Origin: Bradyrhizobium sp. WSM1743
GTDB lineage: Bacteria > Pseudomonadota > Alphaproteobacteria > Rhizobiales > Xanthobacteraceae
Length of the DNA stretch: 64,000 bases
Assembly: GCF_000473065.1 (NCBI RefSeq)
Contig: NZ_AXAZ01000009.1
Location: forward strand, 124,001-188,000
Reading direction: 5' to 3'
Below are positions 55,780 through 64,000 of the stretch, piece by piece. The number at the start of each line of letters is the position of its first letter. Positions within the stretch are counted from its first letter, which is position 1. The notes under the pieces were generated by a model. That model did not search any database and had not been told where the DNA came from. It saw only the letters and a program-made list of their open reading frames with translations. A program made the translations under genes and the position numbers.

Positions 55780-57009
55780 CTACGACCCCTGCCGCAGCTT
55801 CGCCAGCACCTTCAGCCCGCCATAGCCGTCGGCAGGCGTGATCCCGGCGCGCTGCTGAAAATCCTTGACCGCCTTCATCGTGTCGTTGCCGACGCGCCCG
55901 TCGGTGCCGCCGGTATCGAAGCCGGCCTTGGTCAGGCGCGTCTGCATCTCCTGCACCTCGGCGAGCGTCAGCGCGCGCTCGGAGCCCGGGAAGGGCTGGA
56001 TGAAGGACGGTGCGCCCAGGCAGCGATCACCGAGATGGCAGATTGCCAGCGCATAGTTCATGGAGGGGTTGTAGCTTTTCACTGAGTAGAAATTTGGTCC
56101 CAGCAGGAAGGTCGGTCCGCCCGCAATCGGCGTCCACATCTGCGCCGAGGCATTGGGCTGCGGAAACGGCTGGCCGTCGGCGCGGGTGACGCCGGCCGCC
56201 TGCCACGCTGCATAGGTGCGGCTTCCGCTCATGTTGCCGGGCGCGCGCACCTCGTAGCCCCAATGCTCGCCGCGATGCCACTTGCCGCGATTGACGAGAT
56301 ATTTTGCGGTCGAACCCAGCGCATCGTCGGGCTTGCCGAACGGCGAGACCTTGCCGTCGCCGTCATAGTCGATGCCGACATTGAGCCAGACCTCCGGCAT
56401 CCATTGCGAATGCCCCATCGCACCGGCCCAGGATCCCCGCATTTCCTCCGGCGTGCTCCAGCCCTTGTCGACGATACGCAGCGCGTTGATCAGTTCGGTC
56501 TCCCAATAAGCCTTGCGGCGCGGCTCGTTCCAGGCGAGCGCGGCGAGCGAGGGAAACACCGGCCTCATGTGGTTCTGCTGCACCAGGGGATCGCCATAAG
56601 CGGACTCGACGCCCCACAGCGCCAGCAGCGTGCCGCGCTCGACGCCGAAATCGCGCTCGATGCGTGCGAGCAGCGCTTCGTTGTTCTTCAGCGCGATCTT
56701 GCCGTTGATGATGCGCCAGTCAGAGACACGGCGGTTGATGTATTGCCAGACCTGCTCGTGGAATTCCGGCTGGTTGCGCATCTGCTTGAACACGCTCATG
56801 TCCGGCTCGACCCGTCCCATCGCGCGCTGCCATGTCGCGGCGGAAATACCTTTTGCCATCGCGCGTGCGCGAAAGCTCTCGCGCCATTCGTCGAAGCCCG
56901 GAGGCGCGGCGAGAGCGCGGGTCGGGAGTGCGAGCAAGGCGGCTGCACCGAGCGTCGATTGGAGCAAGGCGCGGAGCGTATGGCGGGCCGAGGAATCAGC
57001 GTGTTTCAT
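55780..57009 (-). CDS. Lytic murein transglycosylase with C-terminal peptidoglycan-binding domain
   Basis: A 409-residue MltB-type (GH103) enzyme: signal region ending ALPTRALA, then the catalytic domain with Glu in LALWGVESAYGDP, WAGAMGHSQWMPE and a C-terminal peptidoglycan-binding domain (VQEMQTRLTKAGFDTGGTDGRVG, in parts). It cleaves glycan strands to anhydromuropeptides. ATG 57009 is the first ATG; the GTG at 57015 adds two residues. Confidence 0.93.
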   Translation of the reverse strand: MKHADSSARHTLRALLQSTLGAAALLALPTRALAAPPGFDEWRESFRARAMAKGISAATWQRAMGRVEPDMSVFKQMRNQPEFHEQVWQYINRRVSDWRIINGKIALKNNEALLARIERDFGVERGTLLALWGVESAYGDPLVQQNHMRPVFPSLAALAWNEPRRKAYWETELINALRIVDKGWSTPEEMRGSWAGAMGHSQWMPEVWLNVGIDYDGDGKVSPFGKPDDALGSTAKYLVNRGKWHRGEHWGYEVRAPGNMSGSRTYAAWQAAGVTRADGQPFPQPNASAQMWTPIAGGPTFLLGPNFYSVKSYNPSMNYALAICHLGDRCLGAPSFIQPFPGSERALTLAEVQEMQTRLTKAGFDTGGTDGRVGNDTMKAVKDFQQRAGITPADGYGGLKVLAKLRQGS

Positions 57010-57218
57010 GGGCACATTCTAGCCGGAAACATGGCCCGTGTGAGTCGGTTCCTGGAACAGCAATGGACGAGCGAATTCTGCCTGATTGCGTCGGCCATTC
57101 CCACCGGAACAAGTGTCGCACTCTCGCATTCCCCAAAGACAGGAAGGACGAGAAGATTCGGCCGCGGGCCGGGGCCAGCTTCCGTGATGCAGTCTGTTCA
57201 GCGAAAAATCGGGGTGGA

Positions 57219-57470
57219 ATGAAGATACGCACGCATGTGGAAAGCCATGTCGTCGAACTCGATGACGGATCGCAATGGAAGATCTTTCCCGGCGACCTCG
57301 CGACCACGCTGAGCTGGAAGCCCGAAACCGATTTGCGTCTTGAGCAGAGCGGTGAGCGGATGAGTTCGCACGTGCTGGTGAATACCGCCGACCAAAGCCG
57401 TGTGCGGGTGATCGCGGCCGACGAGACCTGGCCGGACGGCGAGGTCAAGAATGCATTGAAGGATGGATAG
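57219..57470 (+). CDS. Small conserved-looking protein, unknown
   Basis: An 83-residue protein beginning MKIRTHVESHVVELDDGSQW and containing KIFPGDLATTLSW and VRVIAADETWP; the alternating strands suggest a small beta-fold. GGTGGA precedes ATG 57219. I recall similar hypothetical proteins in Bradyrhizobium. It lies between the transglycosylase and MarR genes. Function unknown. Confidence 0.65.
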   Translation: MKIRTHVESHVVELDDGSQWKIFPGDLATTLSWKPETDLRLEQSGERMSSHVLVNTADQSRVRVIAADETWPDGEVKNALKDG

Positions 57471-57493
57471 CATCCTTTGGGCGTGAAGACCGC

Positions 57494-58024
57494 CTAGCCC
57501 TCCTGTAACTCGGCCGCGATGCCGGCGAGCCAGCGGCGGATCGCAGTTTCCGCCTTGATATCCAAACCCCGAGCGAGGCGCTTCTCCAATTCGAGCACAC
57601 GCTGTCGGCATGCCTTCAACAGCGTCGCGCCGCGCGGAGTCAGCGTCCACTGCTGGATGCGGCCATGGACCGGATGGGGCGTCATCGCGATCGCGCCGTC
57701 GCGTTCGAGATTGCGGATGATGACGCCGACGGTCTGGGGGGTCAGGAAGGTGAGGCGGGCGACATCGGCCCCCGAGAGGCCCGGATAGGCGTTGAGCATC
57801 GTCAGCACCGCGAATTGCGGTGAGGTCACGCCGAGATCGGCGAGGGTGCGTTCCATCGTCAGGCGAACCGCGGCGTGAGCCTGGCGGAGAAGATAGCCAA
57901 GATAACCTTGCTCGCCGCGCTTGCCTTCCCCGGGAGCCGGGACATGCACGGCGCCGCCGTCGGCAGGTGTGGGCATCTTGCGGGCGATTTTCGCTCTCGC
58001 GGTGGCAGCGGTCTTGCGTGACAT
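57494..58024 (-). CDS. MarR family transcriptional regulator
   Basis: A 176-residue winged-helix regulator: LTMERTLADLGVTSPQFAVLTML and GADVARLTFLTPQTVGVIIRNLERDG are the MarR helix-turn-helix and wing, preceded by a 40-residue basic/Pro-rich extension. It is divergent from the CMD-cupin genes. The shared 54-bp intergenic region contains a dyad at 58034-58063, so autoregulation and control of the neighbour are likely. Confidence 0.92.
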   Translation of the reverse strand: MSRKTAATARAKIARKMPTPADGGAVHVPAPGEGKRGEQGYLGYLLRQAHAAVRLTMERTLADLGVTSPQFAVLTMLNAYPGLSGADVARLTFLTPQTVGVIIRNLERDGAIAMTPHPVHGRIQQWTLTPRGATLLKACRQRVLELEKRLARGLDIKAETAIRRWLAGIAAELQEG

Positions 58025-58033
58025 ATCAGAACT

Positions 58034-58063
58034 CTTATAAGATGTAAGGACACTTACAATAAG
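58034..58063. promoter_or_regulatory. Dyad between the MarR gene and the CMD gene, probable MarR operator
   Basis: Outer arms CTTAT (58034-58038) and ATAAG (58059-58063) flank inner arms TGTAAG (58043-58048) and CTTACA (58053-58058). The spacing is unequal on the two sides. It lies within the 54-bp region between divergent starts and so overlaps both promoters. Binding by the MarR protein is inferred. Confidence 0.6.
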
Positions 58064-58078
58064 ACGAGGTGAATCGCA

Positions 58079-58558
58079 ATGTCACATGCTCGCAGCGAAT
58101 ACGAGGATTTCAAGAAGATCGCGCCGGACGTCTACGATCTGGTGCTGGCGCTCGGTCAGCTTGCGGCCAAGGCCGGCCTCGACAAGCAGCTCATCGAGCT
58201 GGTCAAGCTGCGCGCCTCGCAGATCAACGGCTGTGCCTTCTGCGTGCAGCACCACGTTCTGCTGTCCGAGCGGATCGGCGCCCCCGTCGACAAGCTCCAT
58301 CTGGTCGCGGTGTGGCGCGAGGCGCCGATCTTTTCGGCGCGCGAGCGTGCTGCGTTGGCCTGGGCCGAGGCTCTGACCTGTCTGCCTGATGGCGTCAGCG
58401 AGGAGGTCTATGCGGAAGCGTCTGGCGAATTCTCGGAGACGGAACTGACGTACCTGACGTCGGCGGTCGCCTCGATCAACGTCTGGAACCGCTTTGGCGC
58501 GGCGTTTCGCTGGACGCCTGCAAAGCGACCGGCTGCAGCGGCCGCCGCTGCATCCTGA
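58079..58558 (+). CDS. Carboxymuconolactone decarboxylase-family (AhpD-like) protein
   Basis: A 159-residue CMD/AhpD-fold protein: ELVKLRASQINGCAFCVQHHVLLSERIG (in parts) has the redox CxxC pair with the nearby His, and RERAALAWAEALT is the second family helix. Such proteins act as peroxidase partners or in detoxification. GACGAGGTG lies upstream of ATG 58079. It is the first gene downstream of the MarR operator. Confidence 0.9.
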   Translation: MSHARSEYEDFKKIAPDVYDLVLALGQLAAKAGLDKQLIELVKLRASQINGCAFCVQHHVLLSERIGAPVDKLHLVAVWREAPIFSARERAALAWAEALTCLPDGVSEEVYAEASGEFSETELTYLTSAVASINVWNRFGAAFRWTPAKRPAAAAAAAS

Positions 58559-58579
58559 TGCAGACAAGGGGAGATCACG

Positions 58580-59083
58580 ATGACAGCCATGAGCTTTTCT
58601 GCCGTGCAGTGTCCGGCGCCATCACGTTCGACGGCGCTCGCCATTGTCGCGGGGTTCGCCTGCGCGATTGCGATCGGCAAAGCGCTGCCAGTGACGATGG
58701 ATACCGTCTCAGGCGTACTGAACCCGCTCTGCGCCACGGCGGCGGAGAGCTCGCCGCTCGACAAGGTCGAGCCGATCGACTCCTACGCGCTGCCGAACGT
58801 CCCGGGCAAGCGCGTCACCATCGTGCGTGTGTCCTATGGTCCGGGCGGGTTTTCGCGGCCGCATCGTCACGCGGGGTCGGTGACGGCCTACATCACCAAG
58901 GGCGAGATCCGCTCGCAGCTCGGCGGTGGCCCGGTCGAGACGTTCGGCGTCGGCCAATCCTTCTTCGAACCGCCCGGCTCGACGCATCTCGTCTCGGCCA
59001 ATGCCAGCGCGACCGAGCCTGCAGAGTTGATCGCGGTGTTCGTGGCAGATGAGGGCGCCCAGCTGACGACGTTCTTGGAGTAG
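58580..59083 (+). CDS. Secreted or membrane-anchored cupin protein
   Basis: A 167-residue protein with an N-terminal hydrophobic segment (TALAIVAGFACAIAIG) and one cupin domain (SYGPGGFSRPHRHAGSVTAYITKGEIRS and GSTHLVSANASATEPAELIAVFV). It is a paralogue of the cupin at 47313. It starts 21 bp after the CMD gene and is probably co-transcribed with it. Substrate unknown; a dioxygenase or binding role is possible. Confidence 0.87.
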   Translation: MTAMSFSAVQCPAPSRSTALAIVAGFACAIAIGKALPVTMDTVSGVLNPLCATAAESSPLDKVEPIDSYALPNVPGKRVTIVRVSYGPGGFSRPHRHAGSVTAYITKGEIRSQLGGGPVETFGVGQSFFEPPGSTHLVSANASATEPAELIAVFVADEGAQLTTFLE

Positions 59084-59112
59084 CAGGCACTCGTAATTCG
59101 CAATCGCCATGT

Positions 59113-60099
59113 TCAGGCCGGTTGCGATCGTCTCAGCCGTTTCCATGCCGGTGCGAGACCATGTTCGACTGCCGGGATCGCAAGTGCGCCGACAAGCAGG
59201 CCAACTATGCCCGAGATGGCTGCCTCGACCGACCACTCGATGATACCGGCAACTGATGGAAGAACATGTGCGGCAGCCTCGGTTGCGGCATGGACCGCGC
59301 GGCCGATCGCGGGCGGGCCGTATTGTTCGATGCCGTGCAGGATGATGCCGCCGCCGACCCAGATCATGGCGGCGGTGCCGATGGTGCTCAGCACCGTCAG
59401 GAAGGAGGGCATGCCGCGGACGAGCGCGCGTCCAAGCAAGCGGATCGCGCGACCAATGACAGAGGCGCCGTCGTAGCGCGCAAGGGCCACGCCGACATCG
59501 TCCGCCTTCACGATCAGGGCGACCACGCCATAGACCCCAACGGTGATAAAGAGGCCGACCAGCGACAACACCAGCGCCTGCGTCCAGATGCTGCCCGCCG
59601 GGAGGGCCGCCAGCGTGATCGCCATGATTTCCGCCGACAGGATGAAATCTGTCTTGATGGCACTCGCGACCTTCTCGTCCTCGACCGACCGGGCATTCAA
59701 CGCAATCGGCTGAAGCTGAGCTTCGTGGTGGTGCGCATGATGCGGCATCACGGCTTCGAGCACCTTTTCGGCGCCTTCGTAGCAGAGAAAGGCTCCGCCC
59801 AGCATGAGCAGCGGCGTGACCACGGCGGGAAGGAAATAGCCAAGCAGCAGGGCAATGGGCAGCAGAATTAGCAATTTATTGCGCAGCGATCCAACCGCGA
59901 TCTTGCCGACAATCGGCAGTTCGCGTTTCGAAGCGAAACCGATGACGTAGTTCGGCGTGACGGCTGCGTCATCGATGACCACGCCAGCCGCCCTTGTGCC
60001 CGCCTTGGCTGCCTGGCTCGCCACATCGTCGAGCGAGGCTGCTGCCACCTTTGCAATCGCCGCGATATCGTCGAGAAGACCGATCAGTCCGACACTCAT
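59113..60099 (-). CDS. DUF808 (YedI family) membrane protein
   Basis: A 328-residue inner-membrane protein of the YedI/DUF808 family: N-terminal SVGLIGLLDDIAAIAKVAAASLDDVASQAAKAGT (in parts), ITLAALPAGSIWTQALVLSLVGLFITVGVYGVVALIVKADDVG and several further hydrophobic segments. Function is not established. ATG 60099 fits the family start. It is downstream of the M23 peptidase gene on the same strand. Confidence 0.88.
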   Translation of the reverse strand: MSVGLIGLLDDIAAIAKVAAASLDDVASQAAKAGTRAAGVVIDDAAVTPNYVIGFASKRELPIVGKIAVGSLRNKLLILLPIALLLGYFLPAVVTPLLMLGGAFLCYEGAEKVLEAVMPHHAHHHEAQLQPIALNARSVEDEKVASAIKTDFILSAEIMAITLAALPAGSIWTQALVLSLVGLFITVGVYGVVALIVKADDVGVALARYDGASVIGRAIRLLGRALVRGMPSFLTVLSTIGTAAMIWVGGGIILHGIEQYGPPAIGRAVHAATEAAAHVLPSVAGIIEWSVEAAISGIVGLLVGALAIPAVEHGLAPAWKRLRRSQPA

Positions 60100-60182
60100 C
60101 AACCCTGTCCCTTCTTCGTTCGGGTCGGTGGTGTGCGCGACAACACGCTCTTGCACCGCCCGGCATCGGAACGAGCAAGCCG

Positions 60183-61784
60183 TTAATTGTCCTCGCCGCT
60201 CGATCCCTCGCGCAGGTCCGGCTTGAGCACGTCCTCGGGCAGCGCATGCGCCACAGGCTGCGGGGCCCCTGCGATCTCCGGCCCGACCTCCCGGCCGCGG
60301 GCCCGGATCAGGCGTTCATAGGCAGAGACTAGCGTGACGTAGGGGCTGACCCAGATCCAGCCGTCGCGAGTGAACACCTGGACGTCGAAATGCAGGTGCA
60401 TCGACGTGCCGGCGGGATGGTCGAGATAGTTCGAGATCACGCCGATCTTCTCGCCTTCGGTGACGATGCGGCCATTGAGCACGCCATCGGCGTTCATCGC
60501 CTGCGGATTCATGTGCATGTAGCGGAAACGGATGTGCTCGGTGCGGCTGTTGACTTGAAGTGTCGCGGCCTGGTCCTTGGCTCCGCGGATGACGATTGCA
60601 TCACGCACGGCGACGACGCCGCGCTGCTTGGGATCGCAGGGCTCGCGGCCTTCGCCGGGCGGCGGGCAGTCGGCGGCGCGGATGTCCTCGCCCTGGTGGC
60701 CGTAGCCTCCAGCACATTGCCACACCTCGAAACTGCGCGACTCGCAGAAATTGTCGCGCCAGGGATAGGCGGTCAAACCTTCGTTCTTGTCGCGCTTGGA
60801 ATAGGATTGCGAACGCACGAAGGCGGGCGCCTTCCCCAGCGGAAAGCGGATCTGGGCATAGGCGATTGTGTCAGGATGGCCGCCCTGCTTGCGGTAGCCG
60901 GTGTTCGGGATGATGTCACCGCTCGGCCGGTAGCTGAACTCCGGTGAACGCGCCGCGGGGCGATCGATGACGTTGGAGGCAATGTCCGTCAGCGGCCGCA
61001 TGCGCTGGCCGCCTGCGACGCGCAGCGCCTTCAGGAAGCGCTCGGCAACCGGATAGGCCTCCTTGCAGGCGAGTCGCCGCGGCCTGGCGATGCTGTCGAG
61101 GCACTGGATCGACACCACATAGGCGACACCGAAACGGGTGAAGGCGTAGCGAACAAAGCCTTCCCGGATGAATTTGCGCAGGTCCGGGTAGGTTGCCGCG
61201 AGCGGCTTGACTGGCTCGCCCTTGCCCCCTGAGGGATCGGCGATGTCGTAGACGAGCGCTGAACCCGTAATTTGCACCTCGACGGGCCTTGCGAACACCC
61301 GGCCAGGCATGCCCTCGCCGGCGCCGGGCTCGAACGAGAAGGTCGCGCTGTAGCCGGCAGGACCGGCATCGAACATGTCGACGGGATTGAAGTCAGCCTG
61401 GTAGCGCGACAACGCGAGCGTCGCCGGCGCGCCGCTGCGCTGCGCCTCGAGGTACGCGGCGGCGTCGAACGGCAGCAGCACCGGCACGGGACTTCGGGTA
61501 ATGCCGGTGAAGAAGCGCGAGGAGATCGCGTTGAGCTGCACCAGCGCGGGCATCGCGCGCGGATCGTAGCGCGGCACCGAACGGCGTGGTGCGAAGATGA
61601 AGTCGCCCGCAATCTGGGGGCGGCTGTTGATCTCGATACGGAGCTGGTCGAGCGCCGCGCGCCAGTCGACGCGCAGGGCCGTGAGCGAGGGGCTGCGGAA
61701 CTCATCCGCAGCAAGCGGTGCCGCAACGAGGATCGACAGCAACGCCAGGAGAAGCAAGACGAAGCGGAAACTCTTCCTGCCCAC
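60183..61784 (-). CDS. M23-family metallopeptidase (LytM-like), secreted
   Basis: A 533-residue protein with a signal peptide (FVLLLLALLSILVAAPLAA) and a C-terminal peptidase M23 domain: YGHQGEDIRAADC holds the first zinc His/Asp and MHLHFDVQ the catalytic/zinc His pair. The long N-terminal 300 residues have no domain I recognise. It probably cuts peptidoglycan cross-links. It lies 45 bp downstream of efp on the same strand. Confidence 0.85.
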   Translation of the reverse strand: MGRKSFRFVLLLLALLSILVAAPLAADEFRSPSLTALRVDWRAALDQLRIEINSRPQIAGDFIFAPRRSVPRYDPRAMPALVQLNAISSRFFTGITRSPVPVLLPFDAAAYLEAQRSGAPATLALSRYQADFNPVDMFDAGPAGYSATFSFEPGAGEGMPGRVFARPVEVQITGSALVYDIADPSGGKGEPVKPLAATYPDLRKFIREGFVRYAFTRFGVAYVVSIQCLDSIARPRRLACKEAYPVAERFLKALRVAGGQRMRPLTDIASNVIDRPAARSPEFSYRPSGDIIPNTGYRKQGGHPDTIAYAQIRFPLGKAPAFVRSQSYSKRDKNEGLTAYPWRDNFCESRSFEVWQCAGGYGHQGEDIRAADCPPPGEGREPCDPKQRGVVAVRDAIVIRGAKDQAATLQVNSRTEHIRFRYMHMNPQAMNADGVLNGRIVTEGEKIGVISNYLDHPAGTSMHLHFDVQVFTRDGWIWVSPYVTLVSAYERLIRARGREVGPEIAGAPQPVAHALPEDVLKPDLREGSSGEDN

Positions 61785-61829
61785 TGCCTCGCCCCCCGGC
61801 GGTACCTGTTCCGATCCTCGGTTGCTCGC

Positions 61830-62396
61830 TTAGTCCTTGGCGCGCTCGGCGTAGGAGCCGTCTTCGGTCATCACCACCACGCGGGTGCCGACCGTGATGT
61901 GCGGCGGTACGGTGGTGCGCACGCCGTTGGAGAGCACCGCGGGCTTATAGGAGGAGGAGGCGGTCTGGCCCTTGGTCACGGGCTCGGTCTCCACCACTTC
62001 GAGCGTCACGCGCTGCGGCAGCGCGATCGACACCGGGTTGGTATCGTGCATGGACAGCTTGACGGTCATGCTCTCCTGGAGATACGCGGCAGCGTCGCCG
62101 ACGACGTCCTTGGAGACCTGGACCTGATCGTAGGTCTCAGGGTTCATGAAGTGGTAGCCGTCGCCATCCTCATAGAGGTAGGTGTAGTTGCGCTCTTCGA
62201 TCGTGGCCTTTTCGACCTGGTCGGTGGTCTTGTAGCGTTCGGAGATCTTTACCCCGTCCGAGATTCGGCGCATTTCGATCTGGCTGACCGGGGTGCCCTT
62301 GCCGGGATGGATGTTCTCGGCGCTCACGACGACATAAAGCTTGCCGTCTTGCTCGATCACGTTGCCCTTGCGAATAGAACTGGCGATGACTCTCAA
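61830..62396 (-). CDS. efp: Elongation factor P
   Basis: EF-P (188 residues) relieves ribosome stalling at polyproline. The modified lysine is Lys33 in NIHPGKGTP. The three beta domains are complete, ending [12 protein letters not shown]. The divergent genes epmA and epmB, 163 bp away, attach and isomerise lysine on this residue, so the pathway is self-contained here. Confidence 0.97.
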   Translation of the reverse strand: MRVIASSIRKGNVIEQDGKLYVVVSAENIHPGKGTPVSQIEMRRISDGVKISERYKTTDQVEKATIEERNYTYLYEDGDGYHFMNPETYDQVQVSKDVVGDAAAYLQESMTVKLSMHDTNPVSIALPQRVTLEVVETEPVTKGQTASSSYKPAVLSNGVRTTVPPHITVGTRVVVMTEDGSYAERAKD

Positions 62397-62558
62397 AGCT
62401 GTATTTCCTGCTTGCTTGGCCCGGCACCAGCCAGGACGTGGTCAAATTGATGGGGGACTTGGGGCCTCAAATCGGACCTCGGCGCCCGTTTCGGGCCGCA
62501 ACATACTGATTTTGCCGTTGGATGCCAGCACTTTGCTGCTGGTCGGGGCTGTCGGTTG

Positions 62559-63611
62559 ATGGCTGGGGACAAGCCGATCTCGCCGTTCTGGTCGCCCTCG
62601 CGGCACCTCGACCGGCGGCCGTTCCTAAAGGCCAGGGCCGCCGTGACCGGAGCTTTGCGGGGCTTTTTCGCCGAGCAGGGCTTCGTAGAGGTTGAAACCT
62701 CGGTCCTGCAGGTTTCCCCGGGCAATGAGACCCATTTGCACGCCCCCCGGACCGAGATCATGCGGCCCGACGGCAGCCGGGCCAACCGATATCTGCGGAC
62801 CTCGCCGGAATTTGCCTGCAAGAAGCTGCTGGCGGCAGGCGAGACGCGGATTTTCGAGTTCGCCCGCGTGTTCCGGGACCGCGAGCGGGGCGACCTGCAT
62901 CTGCCCGAATTCACCATGCTGGAATGGTACCGGGCCGGTGCCCCCTATGACACGATCATGGCCGATTGCGTCGTCGTGATCGCCCGTGCGGCACAGGCGA
63001 CCGGGATCGGGACCTTCTCCTTCCGCGGTCGGACCGCCGATCCCTTCGCCGAGCCGGAGCTCTTGACGGTGGCGGGCGCCTTCGAACACTTCGCTGGGAT
63101 CGACCTGCTGTCGACAATTTCGGGCGGCGAGGGTAACCGTGCCGCGCTCGCCGCGGCGGCGCGCGGCAAGGTGCGTGTGGCCGACGACGACACCTGGTCC
63201 GACATCTTTAGCAAAGTCCTCGTCGAGCATGTCGAGCCACATCTGGGGCAGGGGCGTTTGACCATCCTGTTTGAATACCCATCTCCAGAGGCGGCACTGG
63301 CGCGGGTGAAGGCGGACGATCCGAGGGTCGCCGAGCGTTTCGAGGTCTATGCGTGCGGTGTCGAGCTCGCCAACGGCTTTGGAGAGCTGACCGATGCCGA
63401 GGAGCAGCGAAAACGCTTCACGGAATCGATGACGGAGAAGCAGCGCCGCTACGGCGAAGCCTATCCGCTCGACGAGGACTTTCTGGCTGCGGTTGCCGCA
63501 ATGCCGGAGGCGAGTGGGGTCGCACTCGGCTTCGACCGGCTGGTCATGCTGGCGAGCGGCGCAACACGAATTGATCAGGTGGTGTGGACACCGCCTGCGG
63601 ATGAGAGATGA
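62559..63611 (+). CDS. epmA: EF-P beta-lysine ligase EpmA
   Basis: A class II lysyl-tRNA-synthetase-like enzyme (350 residues, no anticodon domain) that attaches lysine to EF-P. Motif 1 to 2 region: RTSPEFACKKLLAAGETRIFEFARVFRDRERGDLHLPEF (in parts), and motif 3 GVALGFDRLVMLA. ATG 62559 follows the TTG start at 62556. It overlaps epmB (ATGA). Confidence 0.94.
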   Translation: MAGDKPISPFWSPSRHLDRRPFLKARAAVTGALRGFFAEQGFVEVETSVLQVSPGNETHLHAPRTEIMRPDGSRANRYLRTSPEFACKKLLAAGETRIFEFARVFRDRERGDLHLPEFTMLEWYRAGAPYDTIMADCVVVIARAAQATGIGTFSFRGRTADPFAEPELLTVAGAFEHFAGIDLLSTISGGEGNRAALAAAARGKVRVADDDTWSDIFSKVLVEHVEPHLGQGRLTILFEYPSPEAALARVKADDPRVAERFEVYACGVELANGFGELTDAEEQRKRFTESMTEKQRRYGEAYPLDEDFLAAVAAMPEASGVALGFDRLVMLASGATRIDQVVWTPPADER

Positions 63612-64000
63612 CGAAGACGAATCTTGCACGCACTCTGCGCGAGCCTGCCGAGCTGGTGGCTAAGGGCCTGGCCCCCGCATCGGCGCTGCCGGCGCTCGAA
63701 CGCGTTGCCGCGCACTATGCCGTGGCGATCACCCCTGATCTGGTCGAGCTGATCGAGACGACCGATCCCGACGATCCCATCGCGCGGCAGTTCGTTCCGA
63801 CCGCGGCCGAGCTGGACGTGCAGCCGGGCGAGAGCGCCGATCCGATCGGCGACCATCCGCATTCGCCGGTTCCCGGGATCGTGCACCGCTATCCCGACCG
63901 CGTGTTGTTCAAGCTCGTTCACGTCTGCGCGGTCTATTGCCGGTTCTGCTTCCGCCGCGAGATGGTGGGGCCCGGCAAGGAGAATGCGCTGTCGGACAGC
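63608..64000 (+). CDS. epmB: EF-P-lysine 2,3-aminomutase EpmB (partial)
   Basis: A radical-SAM lysine 2,3-aminomutase-like enzyme that converts alpha-lysine to beta-lysine for EpmA. Only 131 codons are in the window; the frame is open to the right edge. The cluster motif CAVYCRFC (CxxxCxxC) and the SPVPGIVHRYPDRVLFKLVHVC context are visible. It overlaps epmA by four bases, so the two are translated together. Confidence 0.93.
   Translation, partial: MTKTNLARTLREPAELVAKGLAPASALPALERVAAHYAVAITPDLVELIETTDPDDPIARQFVPTAAELDVQPGESADPIGDHPHSPVPGIVHRYPDRVLFKLVHVCAVYCRFCFRREMVGPGKENALSDS

Overview
The window looks like chromosomal DNA of a Bradyrhizobium-type alphaproteobacterium (Nitrobacteraceae). 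This is inferred from the high GC content, the gene content (sufS2BCDSTA order, class I phaC, Omp25-like porins ending in ARY/AKY, TctCBA uptake system, YadA-type surface protein) and the dispersed palindromic repeats typical of that group. I saw no rRNA, tRNA, CRISPR array, insertion sequence or phage gene. It carries about 64 genes, two of them cut by the window edges, one clear pseudogene and one gene with an apparent frameshift.

Layout. 1-6108: SUF iron-sulfur cluster assembly operon (end of a cysteine desulfurase, sufB, sufC, sufD, sufS, sufT-like, sufA). 6300-10162: TfoX-N protein, a FabA-like dehydratase, a diguanylate cyclase and a DEAD-box helicase. 10462-14650: a surface-protein module, with two AraC regulators around a YadA-anchored, repeat-rich secreted protein and a secreted partner. 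14776-21580: secreted caspase-like protein, two small secreted proteins, an FAD monooxygenase, two Omp25-like beta-barrels and an SDR. 22025-24871: parE and a DedA protein, with a decayed second copy of the parE 3' end downstream of parE. 25098-31078: PaiB-like protein, two tandem argC genes of different subtypes, a wrecked methyltransferase, MAPEG, phaC and a lipoprotein. 31305-34961: aminotransferase, hom and glpX. 35082-51792: a roughly 17 kb stretch of accessory character between glpX and recJ, genes that I recall as neighbours in related bacteria. 52082-57470: recJ, SDR, class II aldolase, lytic transglycosylase and a small protein. 57494-64000: MarR/CMD/cupin group, DUF808, M23 peptidase and the EF-P locus (efp divergent from epmA-epmB).

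How the genes work together. The SUF genes overlap or abut and form one assembly machine. The GntR-crotonase-CoA transferase-TctCBA-PdxA-like run (37597-44715) reads as one uptake and catabolic operon for an unknown carboxylate. Two copies of a TTTG-N4-CAAA operator-like site lie between the regulator and the operon. The crotonase lacks both classical catalytic glutamates, so the chemistry is probably not simple hydration; this is the best candidate here for an undescribed pathway. The YadA-type module is the other unusual locus: its anchor is interrupted by a one-base shift that hides the last beta-strand, and its stalk has a run of A-N-hydrophobic-x-x pentads. The EF-P genes indicate lysine-type modification of EF-P Lys33.
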